DNA of 64,000 bases, taken from the NCBI RefSeq assembly GCF_000143885.2, contig NC_018581.1, positions 4,526,001 through 4,590,000 of the forward strand, in the 5' to 3' direction. Position numbers and translations under genes: made by a program. Below the pieces are notes generated by a model. That model made no database searches, was not told the origin of the DNA, and saw only the letters and a program-made list of their open reading frames with translations. This DNA comes from Gordonia sp. KTR9. GTDB taxonomy: Bacteria > Actinomycetota > Actinomycetes > Mycobacteriales > Mycobacteriaceae. Of this stretch, positions 47,426 through 57,666 are shown piece after piece. How positions within the stretch are numbered: the stretch's first letter is position 1; every line of letters starts with the position of its first letter.

Positions 47426-47794
47426 TCATCCCGTCACCTCGTGGACGAAGCACCATCGCCACACCTCGCCCGGTTCGGCCGAACGCATGACCGGGTGCCC
47501 GGTGTCGTGGAAGTGACCCGTCGCATGCCGGCGCGGACTGGAATCGCAGCACCCGATGTGCCCGCACGTCAAGCACTTCCGGAGGTGGGCCCAGTGGGTC
47601 TCACCGATCGCGACGCAATCCTGGCAGCTGCGGGCGTCGCCGGCCGCGGGTGCCGGATCGCCGGCCGGTGCGGCGTCGAACGCCTCCAGCTCAGCGCAGC
47701 GCGCGGTAGCCGTCGAACTGTCGGAACCGGCCTCCGGTGGACCGGACGCGACCGGGGACGAGGACTTCCGGCGAAAGATTTGCATGCTCGACAT
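47426..47794 (-). CDS. UBP-type zinc-finger domain protein
   Basis: The 122 residues have a C-terminal half (about 55-122) with the ligands CQDC, CLTC, CC and spaced His residues (HWAH, RRHATGHFHDTGH) of the ZnF-UBP fold. In eukaryotes this fold binds ubiquitin C-termini, but in bacteria its role is unknown. The N-terminal half is Ala/Ser-rich and probably disordered. It is divergent from the antiporter gene with only 35 bp between starts. Confidence 0.85.
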   Translation of the reverse strand: MSSMQIFRRKSSSPVASGPPEAGSDSSTATARCAELEAFDAAPAGDPAPAAGDARSCQDCVAIGETHWAHLRKCLTCGHIGCCDSSPRRHATGHFHDTGHPVMRSAEPGEVWRWCFVHEVTG

Positions 47795-47816
47795 TATCCA
47801 CCGCGGAGGGCGCCAC

Positions 47817-47822
47817 TAGAGT
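47817..47822 (+). promoter_or_regulatory. candidate -10 element of the Na+/H+ antiporter gene
   Basis: TAGAGT (TANNNT) ends 8 bp before the ATG at 47830, so the mRNA would begin at the start codon. Confidence 0.4.
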
Positions 47823-47829
47823 CGCTCGA

Positions 47830-49422
47830 ATGGGCGCATCGCTACTGCTGGTCGCGGTCATCGCCGTGGCGGTCGCCGCGCTGTGTCGTCGCTACGAACT
47901 GTCGTCGCCGCTCGTGCTGGTCACCGTCGGCCTGGGGATCGGGTGGATCCCCGAGCTGCCGTCGGTGGCCCTTGAGCCGGAGCTGGTGCTGTTCCTGATC
48001 CTGCCGCCGCTGCTGTACTCCGCCGCGCAGGAGAGTTCGTACCAGGCGTTCCGCGCCAACTGGCGCGCGATCGGGTTCCTGGCGGTCGGACTCCCGCTGG
48101 TGACGACGCTGGTGGTGGGGTACGTCGCCTATCTCGTGGTCCCCAACCTCCCGCTCGCCGCGGCGCTGGTCCTCGGCGCCGTCGTCGCACCGCCCGACGC
48201 GGTCTCGGCGCAGGCCATCGGTCGGCGGCTGGGTCTGCCGCGCCGGATGATGACGCTGCTCGGCGGCGAGAGCCTGCTCAACGACGCTACGGCCCTGACC
48301 GCGTTCCGGATAGCGCTCGCCGCGGCGGTCGGCGCCACCGCGACGGTCGGCGAAGGGGTCCTGACGTTCGCGGTGGCGGCCCTCGGCGGCCTGATCGTGG
48401 GGCTCGTCGTGGGGATGGTGGTGTCCTGGGTGCGCGTCTGGCTGACCGACCCGCCGATGGAGACCGCCATCGGCATCATCGTCCCGTTCGCCACGTACTA
48501 CGCCGCGGAGGAACTGCACGGCTCGGGTGTCATCGCGGTGGTCACCGCCGGTCTCTACCTCGGGCACCGGTCGGTGCGGCTGGGTTACGCGACGCGACTG
48601 CAGGACGACGCGGTGCGCAAGTCGATCGACACCATCCTCGAGTCGTTCGTCTTCCTGCTGATCGGTCTGCAGCTGCCCATGCTCATCGAGGGCGTCGAGA
48701 ACGAGTCGTGGACGCAGATCGCCATCGACGCCGCGGCGGTCCTGACGGCGACGATCCTCGTGCGGATCGTCTGGGTCTTCCCCGCGACGTATCTGCCCCG
48801 CCTGCTGTCGCGTCGGATCCGCGACCGCGAACCGTCACCCACCCCGGCGTCGGTCTTCGTCGTCTCCTGGGCCGGCATGCGCGGCGTGGTGTCGCTGGCC
48901 GCCGCGTTCGCCATCCCCGTGTACACCGAGGCGAACGAGCCCTTCCCCGCCCGTGCGGAGATCCTGTTCCTCACCTTCGTCGTCGTGGTGGGCACGCTGT
49001 TGATCCAGGGCACGACGCTGCCCTGGGTCATCCGGTTCCTGGGCGTCAGCGGCGACGAGCGGGCCCAGGACCGGCTGGCCTATGCGTCCGCGCAAGACCG
49101 GGCGTCCCGCGAAGCCGAACGCCGGCTCGACGAATACGCCACCGAGCTGACCGACGACGATCCGCGCCGCCTCCAGGTGGCGATGCTGCGCAAGTGGATC
49201 ACGACGCAGCGCAACGTCGCGTGGGAGGAGCTGGGCCGCGGACCCGAGGATCTCGGCGAGAGTCCGACGTCGGCCGGGGCCCGTCTGCGGACGGAGATCC
49301 TGCAGATCCAGCGCGCGGTGTTCATCGCCGAACGCGACGCCGGCCGCATCGACGACGAAGTACTGCGGATCGCGTTGCGCCGCCTCGACTTCGCCGAGGG
49401 ACAGGGCGACCGCGACGTGTAG
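47830..49422 (+). CDS. CPA1-family Na+/H+ antiporter
   Basis: Membrane exchanger of 530 residues with about twelve spans followed by a cytoplasmic tail (about 415-530). PPDAVSAQAIGRRL and GGESLLNDATALTAFRIAL carry the ion-binding aspartates, and SWAGMRGVVSLAAAFAIP is the other family signature. It probably exports Na+ for pH and salt balance. No ribosome site is visible before the ATG, consistent with a leaderless mRNA. Confidence 0.92.
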   Translation: MGASLLLVAVIAVAVAALCRRYELSSPLVLVTVGLGIGWIPELPSVALEPELVLFLILPPLLYSAAQESSYQAFRANWRAIGFLAVGLPLVTTLVVGYVAYLVVPNLPLAAALVLGAVVAPPDAVSAQAIGRRLGLPRRMMTLLGGESLLNDATALTAFRIALAAAVGATATVGEGVLTFAVAALGGLIVGLVVGMVVSWVRVWLTDPPMETAIGIIVPFATYYAAEELHGSGVIAVVTAGLYLGHRSVRLGYATRLQDDAVRKSIDTILESFVFLLIGLQLPMLIEGVENESWTQIAIDAAAVLTATILVRIVWVFPATYLPRLLSRRIRDREPSPTPASVFVVSWAGMRGVVSLAAAFAIPVYTEANEPFPARAEILFLTFVVVVGTLLIQGTTLPWVIRFLGVSGDERAQDRLAYASAQDRASREAERRLDEYATELTDDDPRRLQVAMLRKWITTQRNVAWEELGRGPEDLGESPTSAGARLRTEILQIQRAVFIAERDAGRIDDEVLRIALRRLDFAEGQGDRDV

Positions 49423-49480
49423 TCCCCCACCCGAACGAACCCGGGGAGTTCTGCCCATTCCGCGTTCGGAAGTCCTGCCC

Positions 49481-49486
49481 TACCTT
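49481..49486 (+). promoter_or_regulatory. candidate -10 element of the small secreted protein gene
   Basis: TACCTT (TANNNT) ends 9 bp before the ATG at 49495, again pointing to a leaderless message. Confidence 0.4.
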
Positions 49487-49494
49487 CGGTTCCC

Positions 49495-49893
49495 ATGACC
49501 ACGACCATGACCCGCCTGGCCACCGCCGGCGCCTCCCTCGTCCTCGCCGCCGGCGCTCTCGCCGTCGGCACCTCCACCGCTGCCGCCGCTCCGTCCGCAC
49601 CGTCCTGCGATGCCGGGCAACGGACCGTCACCTCTGTCGTCACCGCGCAGTCGGCGGCGTCGATCTGCCAGTGGCGCACCGACGGCACGCTCGAATACCG
49701 GGGTGTCGCCCGCTCCAGCGGGAACGCCCTGTGCATCCCGGTGTCCGAGGTGCACCGGCAGGAGAACGGCAGTGGCCGTTACTACTACGTCGCCTACAAC
49801 AACGGATACAAGTACTCCGTCTTCGACGGACTGGGCCTGAGCATCGTCGGCCCCGACGGGTTGCTGATCAGCTCCGAGGACGCGATCGGCTGA
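49495..49893 (+). CDS. small secreted cysteine-containing protein
   Basis: The 132 residues have a signal peptide with cleavage near AAA-APS (about 32). The mature part has three cysteines (PSCDAG, SICQW, ALCIPV) and a Tyr-rich stretch (GRYYYVAYNNGYKYSVF) that looks like beta strands. It ends 9 bp from the convergent cyclase gene. No family recognised. Confidence 0.75.
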   Translation: MTTTMTRLATAGASLVLAAGALAVGTSTAAAAPSAPSCDAGQRTVTSVVTAQSAASICQWRTDGTLEYRGVARSSGNALCIPVSEVHRQENGSGRYYYVAYNNGYKYSVFDGLGLSIVGPDGLLISSEDAIG

Positions 49894-49902
49894 GCGAGAA
49901 CG

Positions 49903-51462
49903 TCATTCTTCGTCGACGAACGCGGCGAACACGGCGGTCTCTTCCGTACGGCCGCGCAGCGAGGTGGTCTCCTGTTCCTCCCAGCGCGCCGCCTCACTCG
50001 GCTGCGCGGCCTTGACCGCGCGCCCGGAGGCCAACGGGCGCCGCGGATCCCGCTTGGCCAGCTCCGACAGCCGGGCACTCTCGTTGACCGGGTCGCCGAT
50101 GACGGTGTACTCGAATCTCTCGATGGCACCGACGTTCCCGGCGACCACGGCCCCGTGGCTGACCCCGATCCCGGCCGACAGCTCCGGTACCTCCTCGGCC
50201 AGACCGGAGGCGATGTCGCGGGCTGCGGCGAGTGCACTGCCGGCGGCGTCGGCGAGGTCGATCGGTGCGCCGAAGATGGCGAGCACCGCGTCGCCCTCGA
50301 ACTTGTTCACCAGGCCGTCGTGTTCCTCGACCGACCGTACGATGACGGCGAAGAACTTGTTGAGGATCTCGACGACCTCGGTCGGTCGTCGTTGCGAGGC
50401 AAGCGTCGTCGAACCGATGACGTCGACGAACAGCGTGGCGGCCAGACGTTCGGTGCCACCGAGTTCGGGACTCGACGACATCGCCGCCTCGGCGACCTCA
50501 TGGCCCACGTGACGGCCGAAGAGGTCCCGTATCCGTTCTCGCTCACGGAGTCCGGTGACCATCGAGTTGAAACCGACCTGTAGGTCGCCGAGTTCGGTGC
50601 CGTCGTAGACGACGAGGTCGGCGTTCTCGAGGTCGCCGTCGCTCACGCGGTTCATCCCGGCACGCACGCTGCGGATGGGTCCGGTCACACTCATGCTCGA
50701 CAGCAGCGTCAGGAGCAGACCGGTGAACAGGGCGGTGACCCCGAGGACCGTGGCACCGACGAACAGGTCGAGCTTGGAGGTCTCGTCCCGTGCGAGCCCG
50801 AAGGCCAGCACCAGCAGGATGCCGATGATCGGGATCGCCGAACCCACCATCCACGAGACGACCGAGCGCGCCTTCACACCAGTGCGCTTACGCCTACGAT
50901 GCCCGGCCGAGATCAGTTCCGCCGCAACGGGACGCAGCGTGAAGTCGATGAAGAGATACGAGATCGCCACCACCACGACGCCACTGAGGCTCACCACGAA
51001 CAGCGTCTTCGGAATCAGCTGCGGGTCGACGATCCCGTACATGATCGTGAGCATGACGGTGGCGACACCCCACAGGAAACCCTGGACCAGCGACAGCCGC
51101 CACGGCAGCCGCATCGTCCGCCGGGCGTCACGTTTCGTCGGCGGGACGTCGCGGATGGCCCAGCGCAGGTCGCGGACGCCGACGTAGGTACCCCACCCGA
51201 TCCCGACCACGAAGGCCACGGTGATGTAGACGGGCACCACGATGAAGTTGACCCACCAGAGTTCGGCGGTGAAGACGGTCGGCTGCGGGATGCCGACCGC
51301 GGTGAGCGCGACCGCGACGATCGCGCCGAACATGTTGGCCACCACGATCGACGCGGTCAGCAGGGTCTGAATCCGGACCCGCTGCTTGATGCTGCTCTCG
51401 CCGACGGATCCGAGCAGGATGGAACCGTAGTCGCGACTCCCCCGCTTGGCACGCATGGGCAC
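49903..51462 (-). CDS. membrane-bound class III adenylate cyclase with HAMP domain
   Basis: The 519 residues have six hydrophobic spans (about 30-250) and a HAMP linker (about 255-310, GPIRSVRAGMNRVSDGDLENAD). A catalytic domain follows (about 335-480) with the metal Asp in FVDVIGSTTLA, KFEGDAVLAIFGAP (Lys and Asp), and GDPVNESARL with the transition-state Asn/Arg. This is the layout of the mycobacterial Rv1318c-Rv1320c/Rv3645 group (recalled). It makes cAMP at the membrane in response to an unknown signal. Confidence 0.92.
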   Translation of the reverse strand: MPMRAKRGSRDYGSILLGSVGESSIKQRVRIQTLLTASIVVANMFGAIVAVALTAVGIPQPTVFTAELWWVNFIVVPVYITVAFVVGIGWGTYVGVRDLRWAIRDVPPTKRDARRTMRLPWRLSLVQGFLWGVATVMLTIMYGIVDPQLIPKTLFVVSLSGVVVVAISYLFIDFTLRPVAAELISAGHRRRKRTGVKARSVVSWMVGSAIPIIGILLVLAFGLARDETSKLDLFVGATVLGVTALFTGLLLTLLSSMSVTGPIRSVRAGMNRVSDGDLENADLVVYDGTELGDLQVGFNSMVTGLRERERIRDLFGRHVGHEVAEAAMSSSPELGGTERLAATLFVDVIGSTTLASQRRPTEVVEILNKFFAVIVRSVEEHDGLVNKFEGDAVLAIFGAPIDLADAAGSALAAARDIASGLAEEVPELSAGIGVSHGAVVAGNVGAIERFEYTVIGDPVNESARLSELAKRDPRRPLASGRAVKAAQPSEAARWEEQETTSLRGRTEETAVFAAFVDEE

Positions 51463-51529
51463 TAGCTAATCACGAGCCGTGCCCGGATCCGCGACGAGCT
51501 TCGCGGAGCCACCGCCGGAGCGTCGGTCC

Positions 51530-52864
<1,335 letters not shown>

Positions 52865-52885
52865 CTACTGGGTCCGCGCGCTCGA

Positions 52886-52891
52886 TACGCT
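52886..52891 (+). promoter_or_regulatory. candidate -10 element, gene divergent from purA
   Basis: TACGCT (TANNNT) ends 7 bp before the GTG at 52898, so transcription should start on the start codon. Confidence 0.4.
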
Positions 52892-52897
52892 ATCCGC

Positions 52898-53554
52898 GTG
52901 CCGTTTGCCCTTCTCAGCCAGACCAGCCGCGCCGACGACAAGAAGGCCGTCCGTGCCGCGGTCGCCGATGCCCTGACCGATCCCGCGGTCTCCCGCCTCG
53001 TCGTCGAACCGCGCGTCGCCGAGCGGTTCGCGCCCACCGTGGCCCACGAGAACGACATCTTCCTGTCCCAGGTGCTCGCCGCACTGATGGTCACCGAACG
53101 ACTCGACGTCGAGGTCGCGTACGTCTCCGCCGAGGCCACCCCGGCGACGCGCCGCTACGGCTTGCCGCACGGACGCCCCGCGCGCGAACTGGCCGAGCAC
53201 GGCACCGCGGTCGCGGTCCCGCTCATCCGTGACGACGCCGCGACGGTCGTGGTCGGCAGCGCCCGTCACCTGGGCGCCGAGGGCGCGAAACTCCACGGTG
53301 AGACCTATGTCGACAACGAGCGCCTGTTCGACGGCGAGGTGCGCTCGATCCTCATCGAACCGACCCTCGTCGCGCCCGGGCTGCGCGCGCAGGTCGAGCG
53401 GATGTTGCTGCCGGGCAAGTGGTTCGCCGGACGTGCCTGCCAGACCGGCGGCACGAATGTCGTCGTCGAACGTGAGGGTGTGGTGAACCCGCGCGTCCTC
53501 AAGCGGTCGACGTTCTACCGTCATGTCACCGATATGTTGCTCGTTCGCCCCTGA
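52898..53554 (+). CDS. conserved actinobacterial protein next to purA (Rv0358-like)
   Basis: Soluble protein of 218 residues without signal or membrane segments. There is a lone ADDKKAVRAAVADAL helix, a Pro-poor alpha/beta middle, and a cysteine in GRACQTGGTN. It sits divergently beside purA as Rv0358 does in M. tuberculosis (recalled), an uncharacterised conserved protein. GTG 52898 lacks a ribosome site, but a -10 lies 7 bp upstream. Confidence 0.75.
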   Translation: MPFALLSQTSRADDKKAVRAAVADALTDPAVSRLVVEPRVAERFAPTVAHENDIFLSQVLAALMVTERLDVEVAYVSAEATPATRRYGLPHGRPARELAEHGTAVAVPLIRDDAATVVVGSARHLGAEGAKLHGETYVDNERLFDGEVRSILIEPTLVAPGLRAQVERMLLPGKWFAGRACQTGGTNVVVEREGVVNPRVLKRSTFYRHVTDMLLVRP

Positions 53555-53556
53555 CC

Positions 53557-53607
53557 GGAATCCGTAGCGTCAGTGCGGATATGACGCGCATTGTCGCTAC
53601 CGATTCC
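53557..53607. terminator. 21-bp-arm hairpin between convergent genes
   Basis: Arms 53557-53577 and 53587-53607 pair with three mismatches around a 9-nt loop. It starts 3 bp after the stop at 53554 and ends 8 bp before the stop of the convergent transporter, serving both. Confidence 0.7.
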
Positions 53608-53614
53608 CGGCGGG

Positions 53615-54967
53615 TCAGGCGACCGGCCGTGCCTCCGGACCTGTCGTGAGGTGGAGGTCGTCGCGCCGGATGAGCGCGGTCGCCACGACGCTGATGATCG
53701 CGGTGAGTACGAGATATCCGGCGGCCAGCCACGGCGACCCGCTCGCCGCGCCGATCAGTGCGGTGAGGATCAGCGGCGTCAGTCCCGAGGCGTAGATGCC
53801 GGAGAACTGATAGACCACCGACAGGCCCGTGTATCGCACCGGGGTCGGGTACAGGCTCGCGAACAACGTTCCCTGCGCGCCGTAGAAGAGCGCATGGATC
53901 ACGCCGAAGACGATCACCAGCCCGACGGTGAACCACAGCAGGTTCGCCGTCCCGAACAGGGCGAACACCGGATAGACCGCCACGCCGTAGGCGGTGATCC
54001 CGATGAGGTAGATCGTCTTGGCGCCATAGCGGTCGGTGAGCAGGCCGGAGAACGGCAGCAGGGCCGCCATCACCAGCGACGCGATCGTCACGGCCACCAG
54101 GACCGGGACCTTCTCCATGTCGAGTTCGCTGGTGGCGTAAGCGATCGCGAAGACGCCCCAGGTGTTGAAGGCGGAGCCCTCACCCCACCGGGCAAGGAGA
54201 CCGAGGACGGTGTTGCGCGTGTTCGGCGGGACCACGACGTCACGCAGCGGTGCCGTGGACTTCTTCGCGAGTTCGGCGACCTCGGCGAACGCCGGCGTCT
54301 CGTCCACCTTCAGGCGCACGACGAAGCCGATGACCACGAGGACGATGCTCACCAGGAACGCGATGCGCCAGCCGTAGGTCAGGAACGCCTGCTCGTCGAG
54401 GACCACCTGCAGCAGTGCGAACACACCGGTACCCAGTGCGAGTCCGAGCGCCAGACCGATCTGGGGGATGCTCCCGAACAGACCGCGCTTGCCGTCCGGA
54501 CTGTGCTCGACCGACAGCAGGACCGCACCAGCCCACTCCCCGCCCAGCGCGAACCCCTGCACGACCCGCAGGAGCAGCAACAGGATCGGGGCGAGCACAC
54601 CGACCGACGCCGCGGTCGGCAGCACGCCCATCAGGGCGGTCGCGACGCCCATCATCACCATCGTGATCGCGAGTGTGCGCTTGCGGCCGATGCGATCGCC
54701 GATGTGCCCGAACACGATTCCGCCGATCGGACGCACCACGAAGCCCACCGCGAACGTGGCGAAGGACAGCAGCGTGCCGACGAACGAACTCTGGTCGGGG
54801 AAGAACAGCTGGTTGAACACGAGGCTCGCCGCGGTCGCGTAGAGGAAGAAGTCGTACCACTCGACGGTCGTGCCGAGAAGACTTGCCGCGACGACGGTGC
54901 GGAGGCGCTTGCGACGCTCGGCATCGGTCTCGACGACCGGCGCAGCTGCGAGTGTGGAGGTAGCCAT
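53615..54967 (-). CDS. metabolite:H+ symporter family (MHS) MFS transporter
   Basis: The 450 residues span twelve helices. TVEWYDFFLYATAASLVFNQLFFP, RPIGGIVFGHIGDRIGRKRTL and LRVVQGFALGGEWAGAVLL are the hallmarks of the shikimate/proline/alpha-ketoglutarate (ShiA/ProP/KgtP) type MHS family. It probably imports an organic acid or osmolyte with a proton. The ATG at 54967 is preferred over a GTG three codons upstream. Confidence 0.9.
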   Translation of the reverse strand: MATSTLAAAPVVETDAERRKRLRTVVAASLLGTTVEWYDFFLYATAASLVFNQLFFPDQSSFVGTLLSFATFAVGFVVRPIGGIVFGHIGDRIGRKRTLAITMVMMGVATALMGVLPTAASVGVLAPILLLLLRVVQGFALGGEWAGAVLLSVEHSPDGKRGLFGSIPQIGLALGLALGTGVFALLQVVLDEQAFLTYGWRIAFLVSIVLVVIGFVVRLKVDETPAFAEVAELAKKSTAPLRDVVVPPNTRNTVLGLLARWGEGSAFNTWGVFAIAYATSELDMEKVPVLVAVTIASLVMAALLPFSGLLTDRYGAKTIYLIGITAYGVAVYPVFALFGTANLLWFTVGLVIVFGVIHALFYGAQGTLFASLYPTPVRYTGLSVVYQFSGIYASGLTPLILTALIGAASGSPWLAAGYLVLTAIISVVATALIRRDDLHLTTGPEARPVA

Positions 54968-55098
54968 GACCGACACACGGTAACGACGCGGCCGCCCGAT
55001 CCGGCGACTACGAATCAGCGTGAACGAAAAGTTGCGACCGCTGCTCGGGCGTCAGCCGGCCGCGATGTGGGGCCTGTCCGCGGCTCGACGGCGCGCGG

Positions 55099-56007
55099 TC
55101 ACCAGGTCATCTCCTCCCGGCACCGTCGCTGGTGATCGTCGGGATCGATCTGCACCGTCGCGTGCTCGAGACCGTGGCGCGCCAGGACGGCCTGCGCGGC
55201 GGGCAACACCTCGGCATTGGGCCGACTGCTGCCGAGATGCACGGTGGCCACATCCATCCCGGTCGTGAGCGTCCAGACATGGAGGTCGTGCACGTCGTCG
55301 ACCACCGGGATGTCGGCCAGATCGGCCCGTAATGCCTCGACGTCGACGTGGGCCGGCGCCTGCTGGTTCAGGATGCGCAGCGCGTCGAGTGCCAGTCGCA
55401 CCGCCCGCGGAACCACCCACAGCGCGATCAGAACCGCGACGACGATGTCGGCGTAACCCCATCCGGTCGTCATCGCGACGATGCCGGCCACGAGTACGCC
55501 GACGCTGCCGACGGCGTCGGCCAGCACCTCCAGATATGCGCCGCGGACCGCGATCGATTCCTTCGCGTCGGCCCGCAGCAGCAGCATGACCCCGAGGTTC
55601 ACCAGCAGGCCCACCAGGGCCACGACGATCAGGGTGAGGCCCGGGACCTGCGGATCGCTGCCGATCCGCTCGACCGCCTCGTAGAGCACGAAGACGGCGA
55701 CGCCCATCAGCAGTACGGCGTTGGCGACCGCGGTGAACACCTCGGCGCGGTGCCAACCGAAACTACGGGTGTCGGTGGTCCGCCCGTGCCGGCCGAGCAG
55801 CAGTGCGATCAGGCCCATGACGAGCGCGACGACGTCGGTCAGCATGTGTCCGGCGTCGGCGATCAGCGCCAGCGAGTTCACCAGGATGCCGGTGACGAGT
55901 TCGACGACGAAGTAGCCGCCGATGAGCGCGACGGCCAGCACCATCGGCCAGAGGCGGCGCCGGCCCCCGGCCGTGGGAGCGTGCGAGTGCGAATGTGAGT
56001 GCCCCAT
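55099..56007 (-). CDS. cation diffusion facilitator (CDF) metal exporter
   Basis: Antiporter of 302 residues exporting Zn2+ or a similar divalent metal. The N-terminal His string (GHSHSHSH) can bind metal. Six spans carry DAGHMLTD (H-x3-D) and YLEVLADAVGS, where Glu takes the place of the His usual in zinc-type members. A C-terminal cytoplasmic domain (about 205-302) has HDLHVW. The start ATG 56007 follows a metal-regulator-type inverted repeat by about 11 bp, implying a leaderless, metal-induced mRNA. Confidence 0.9.
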   Translation of the reverse strand: MGHSHSHSHAPTAGGRRRLWPMVLAVALIGGYFVVELVTGILVNSLALIADAGHMLTDVVALVMGLIALLLGRHGRTTDTRSFGWHRAEVFTAVANAVLLMGVAVFVLYEAVERIGSDPQVPGLTLIVVALVGLLVNLGVMLLLRADAKESIAVRGAYLEVLADAVGSVGVLVAGIVAMTTGWGYADIVVAVLIALWVVPRAVRLALDALRILNQQAPAHVDVEALRADLADIPVVDDVHDLHVWTLTTGMDVATVHLGSSRPNAEVLPAAQAVLARHGLEHATVQIDPDDHQRRCREEMTW

Positions 56008-56018
56008 GATGCCGGTCA

Positions 56019-56042
56019 ATATATGCAGAAGTTCGCATATGT
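56019..56042 (-). promoter_or_regulatory. ArsR/SmtB-type operator overlapping the CDF promoter
   Basis: ATATGC-N8-GCATAT (56021-56040) is the AT-rich inverted repeat typical of ArsR/SmtB metal sensors. A TATATT -10 hexamer on the reverse strand overlaps it, with the ATG 11 bp further on. It lies in the 48-bp gap between two genes read in the same direction. No ArsR-type gene is in the window. Confidence 0.6.
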
Positions 56043-56055
56043 GGCAACAGGTCGG

Positions 56056-57180
56056 TCAGCTCCGGAGGGTCGCCAGTGCGGAGGACCTGCGCAGACCCGC
56101 CGTCATCAGCAGGTCCACGAGCAGCGAGCGGATCTCGGCGAGCAGCGCGGCCTCCGACAACTCGCTGTTGGTTACCAGGTCGACGCGGGCCTTGCGCACG
56201 ATGCTGCGGATCACCCGGGCCGCGTCGGCCTGATCGGGTTCCTCACCGGGATCGGCCATCATCATCGCGCGCAGCACCTCGAAGGCCCCGGCGAGATCGT
56301 CGATGATCTCGATCAGCTCGGGGAGCACCGGCACACCCCGCTGGGTCATGCCGAGCGAACGCCGCGCGATGATGCGGAAGTTGCGGACCGCGTTGTCGAT
56401 GGGGTCGGCGGTCGCCGAGATCCGGTCCAGCCGCATCCGGGAGCCCCAGTAGAGCGGTGAGATGCGCGTGACCTCGCGCCCGCCGGTCATGTCCGACCGC
56501 ATCTTGTTGATCGCGGCCTGCGTCCCGCGCCCGGACTCGAGTGCGGCGGCGATGAGTTCCTCGTCGCGCTCGCGCAGTCCGGTGGCCAGCTGGCGGGCGG
56601 CGTCGCGGACCGTCGCGAGGACGCCGGCCGCGTCCCGGCGCGCCCGGCTCGCCGGATTCACCGGCAGGAGCGCCCCCACGAGGATGCCGACCAGCCCGCC
56701 GATGAGCGCGTCGAGCGCGCGATGGAAACCCGCCACGCCGCCGGGCGGGAGGAGCGTCGCGACCAGCGCGGCCGACGAGGCCGCCTGCATGGGGACGAGC
56801 GGGCCGTCGTCGAGGAAGACCGCCACCGTCATCGCCAGGGCGACGACGACCATGATCTGCCAGGCCCCCTCGCCGACCAGGCTGATGAAGAGGTCGCCGA
56901 CGAGGATGCCGATCGCGACGCCGCCGACGAGTTCGGCGGCCCGGCGCCACCGCTGCCCGAGGGACAGGCCGAGGGAGATCACCGCGGCGATGGGCGCGAA
57001 GAACGGATCGGGATGGACGAAGACCTCCACCGCGATCCACCACGACACCCCGGCGGCCAGCGCACACTGGACGATCGGCACCAACGACACGCGTAGCCGG
57101 CGCAGCCGGTTCTTCAGCGGCGCGGGCATCGCGTTGAACACCCGGCGCGGATACGACGGGTTCGCGGGTCTTGCTGCCAT
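56056..57180 (-). CDS. FUSC/aromatic-acid exporter-like membrane protein
   Basis: The 374 residues begin with a basic start, then about six to seven spans (30-175) of the FUSC/ArAE type (WWIAVEVFVHPDPFFAPIAAVISLGLSLGQRWRRAAELVGGVAIGILVGDLF). A helical cytoplasmic part (180-374) follows. Such proteins are proposed efflux pumps or envelope-linked transporters. It lies 33 bp downstream of the DUF3151 gene and upstream of the CDF gene, which has its own promoter. Confidence 0.85.
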   Translation of the reverse strand: MAARPANPSYPRRVFNAMPAPLKNRLRRLRVSLVPIVQCALAAGVSWWIAVEVFVHPDPFFAPIAAVISLGLSLGQRWRRAAELVGGVAIGILVGDLFISLVGEGAWQIMVVVALAMTVAVFLDDGPLVPMQAASSAALVATLLPPGGVAGFHRALDALIGGLVGILVGALLPVNPASRARRDAAGVLATVRDAARQLATGLRERDEELIAAALESGRGTQAAINKMRSDMTGGREVTRISPLYWGSRMRLDRISATADPIDNAVRNFRIIARRSLGMTQRGVPVLPELIEIIDDLAGAFEVLRAMMMADPGEEPDQADAARVIRSIVRKARVDLVTNSELSEAALLAEIRSLLVDLLMTAGLRRSSALATLRS

Positions 57181-57213
57181 CAGGCGGACGTCATCCGCGG
57201 GTGACCGGTCGGA

Positions 57214-57666
57214 TCACACGAGGCCGAGTTCGGCGGCCGCGCGTGGATCGCTGTCGTTGAGCAGGTCGAGGCAACGCAGGTGTTCGTCTTCCTCGCCGAT
57301 CAGTTCGGCGGCCCGGGCGAGCGCCCCGACGCACCGTAGGAAGCCGCGATTGGGTTCGTGGCTCCACGGCACCGGCCCGAAACCCTTCCAGCCGTGTCGT
57401 CGCAGTTGATCGAGGCCGCGGTGGTAACCGGTGCGCGCATAGGCGTACGCCGCGATCACCGCGGCAGAGTCGATGTCGTCACCGGCCGCGGCGGTCTTCG
57501 ACGACTCGAGAGCCGCCTCGGCAAGGTAGGCCCAGGCGATCGAGGCGGTCGGATGCGCGGCCGCGACCTCCGCCGCGGCGGCACCGTTGAGCAGGTCTGA
57601 TTCGGCGTCGTCGTCCCCGGTGAGCAGAACCGGTTGCGGGCCGAGAAGATCTCCGAAAGACGTCAT
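57214..57666 (-). CDS. DUF3151 family protein
   Basis: The 150 residues form a short all-helical cytoplasmic protein with GYHRGLDQLRRHGWKGFGPVPWSHEPNRGFLRCVGAL, the conserved core of DUF3151 (Rv0360c, recalled). TPR-like Ala-rich helices precede it. Function unknown. Divergent from the acidic membrane protein gene, as Rv0360c is from Rv0361. Confidence 0.88.
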   Translation of the reverse strand: MTSFGDLLGPQPVLLTGDDDAESDLLNGAAAAEVAAAHPTASIAWAYLAEAALESSKTAAAGDDIDSAAVIAAYAYARTGYHRGLDQLRRHGWKGFGPVPWSHEPNRGFLRCVGALARAAELIGEEDEHLRCLDLLNDSDPRAAAELGLV

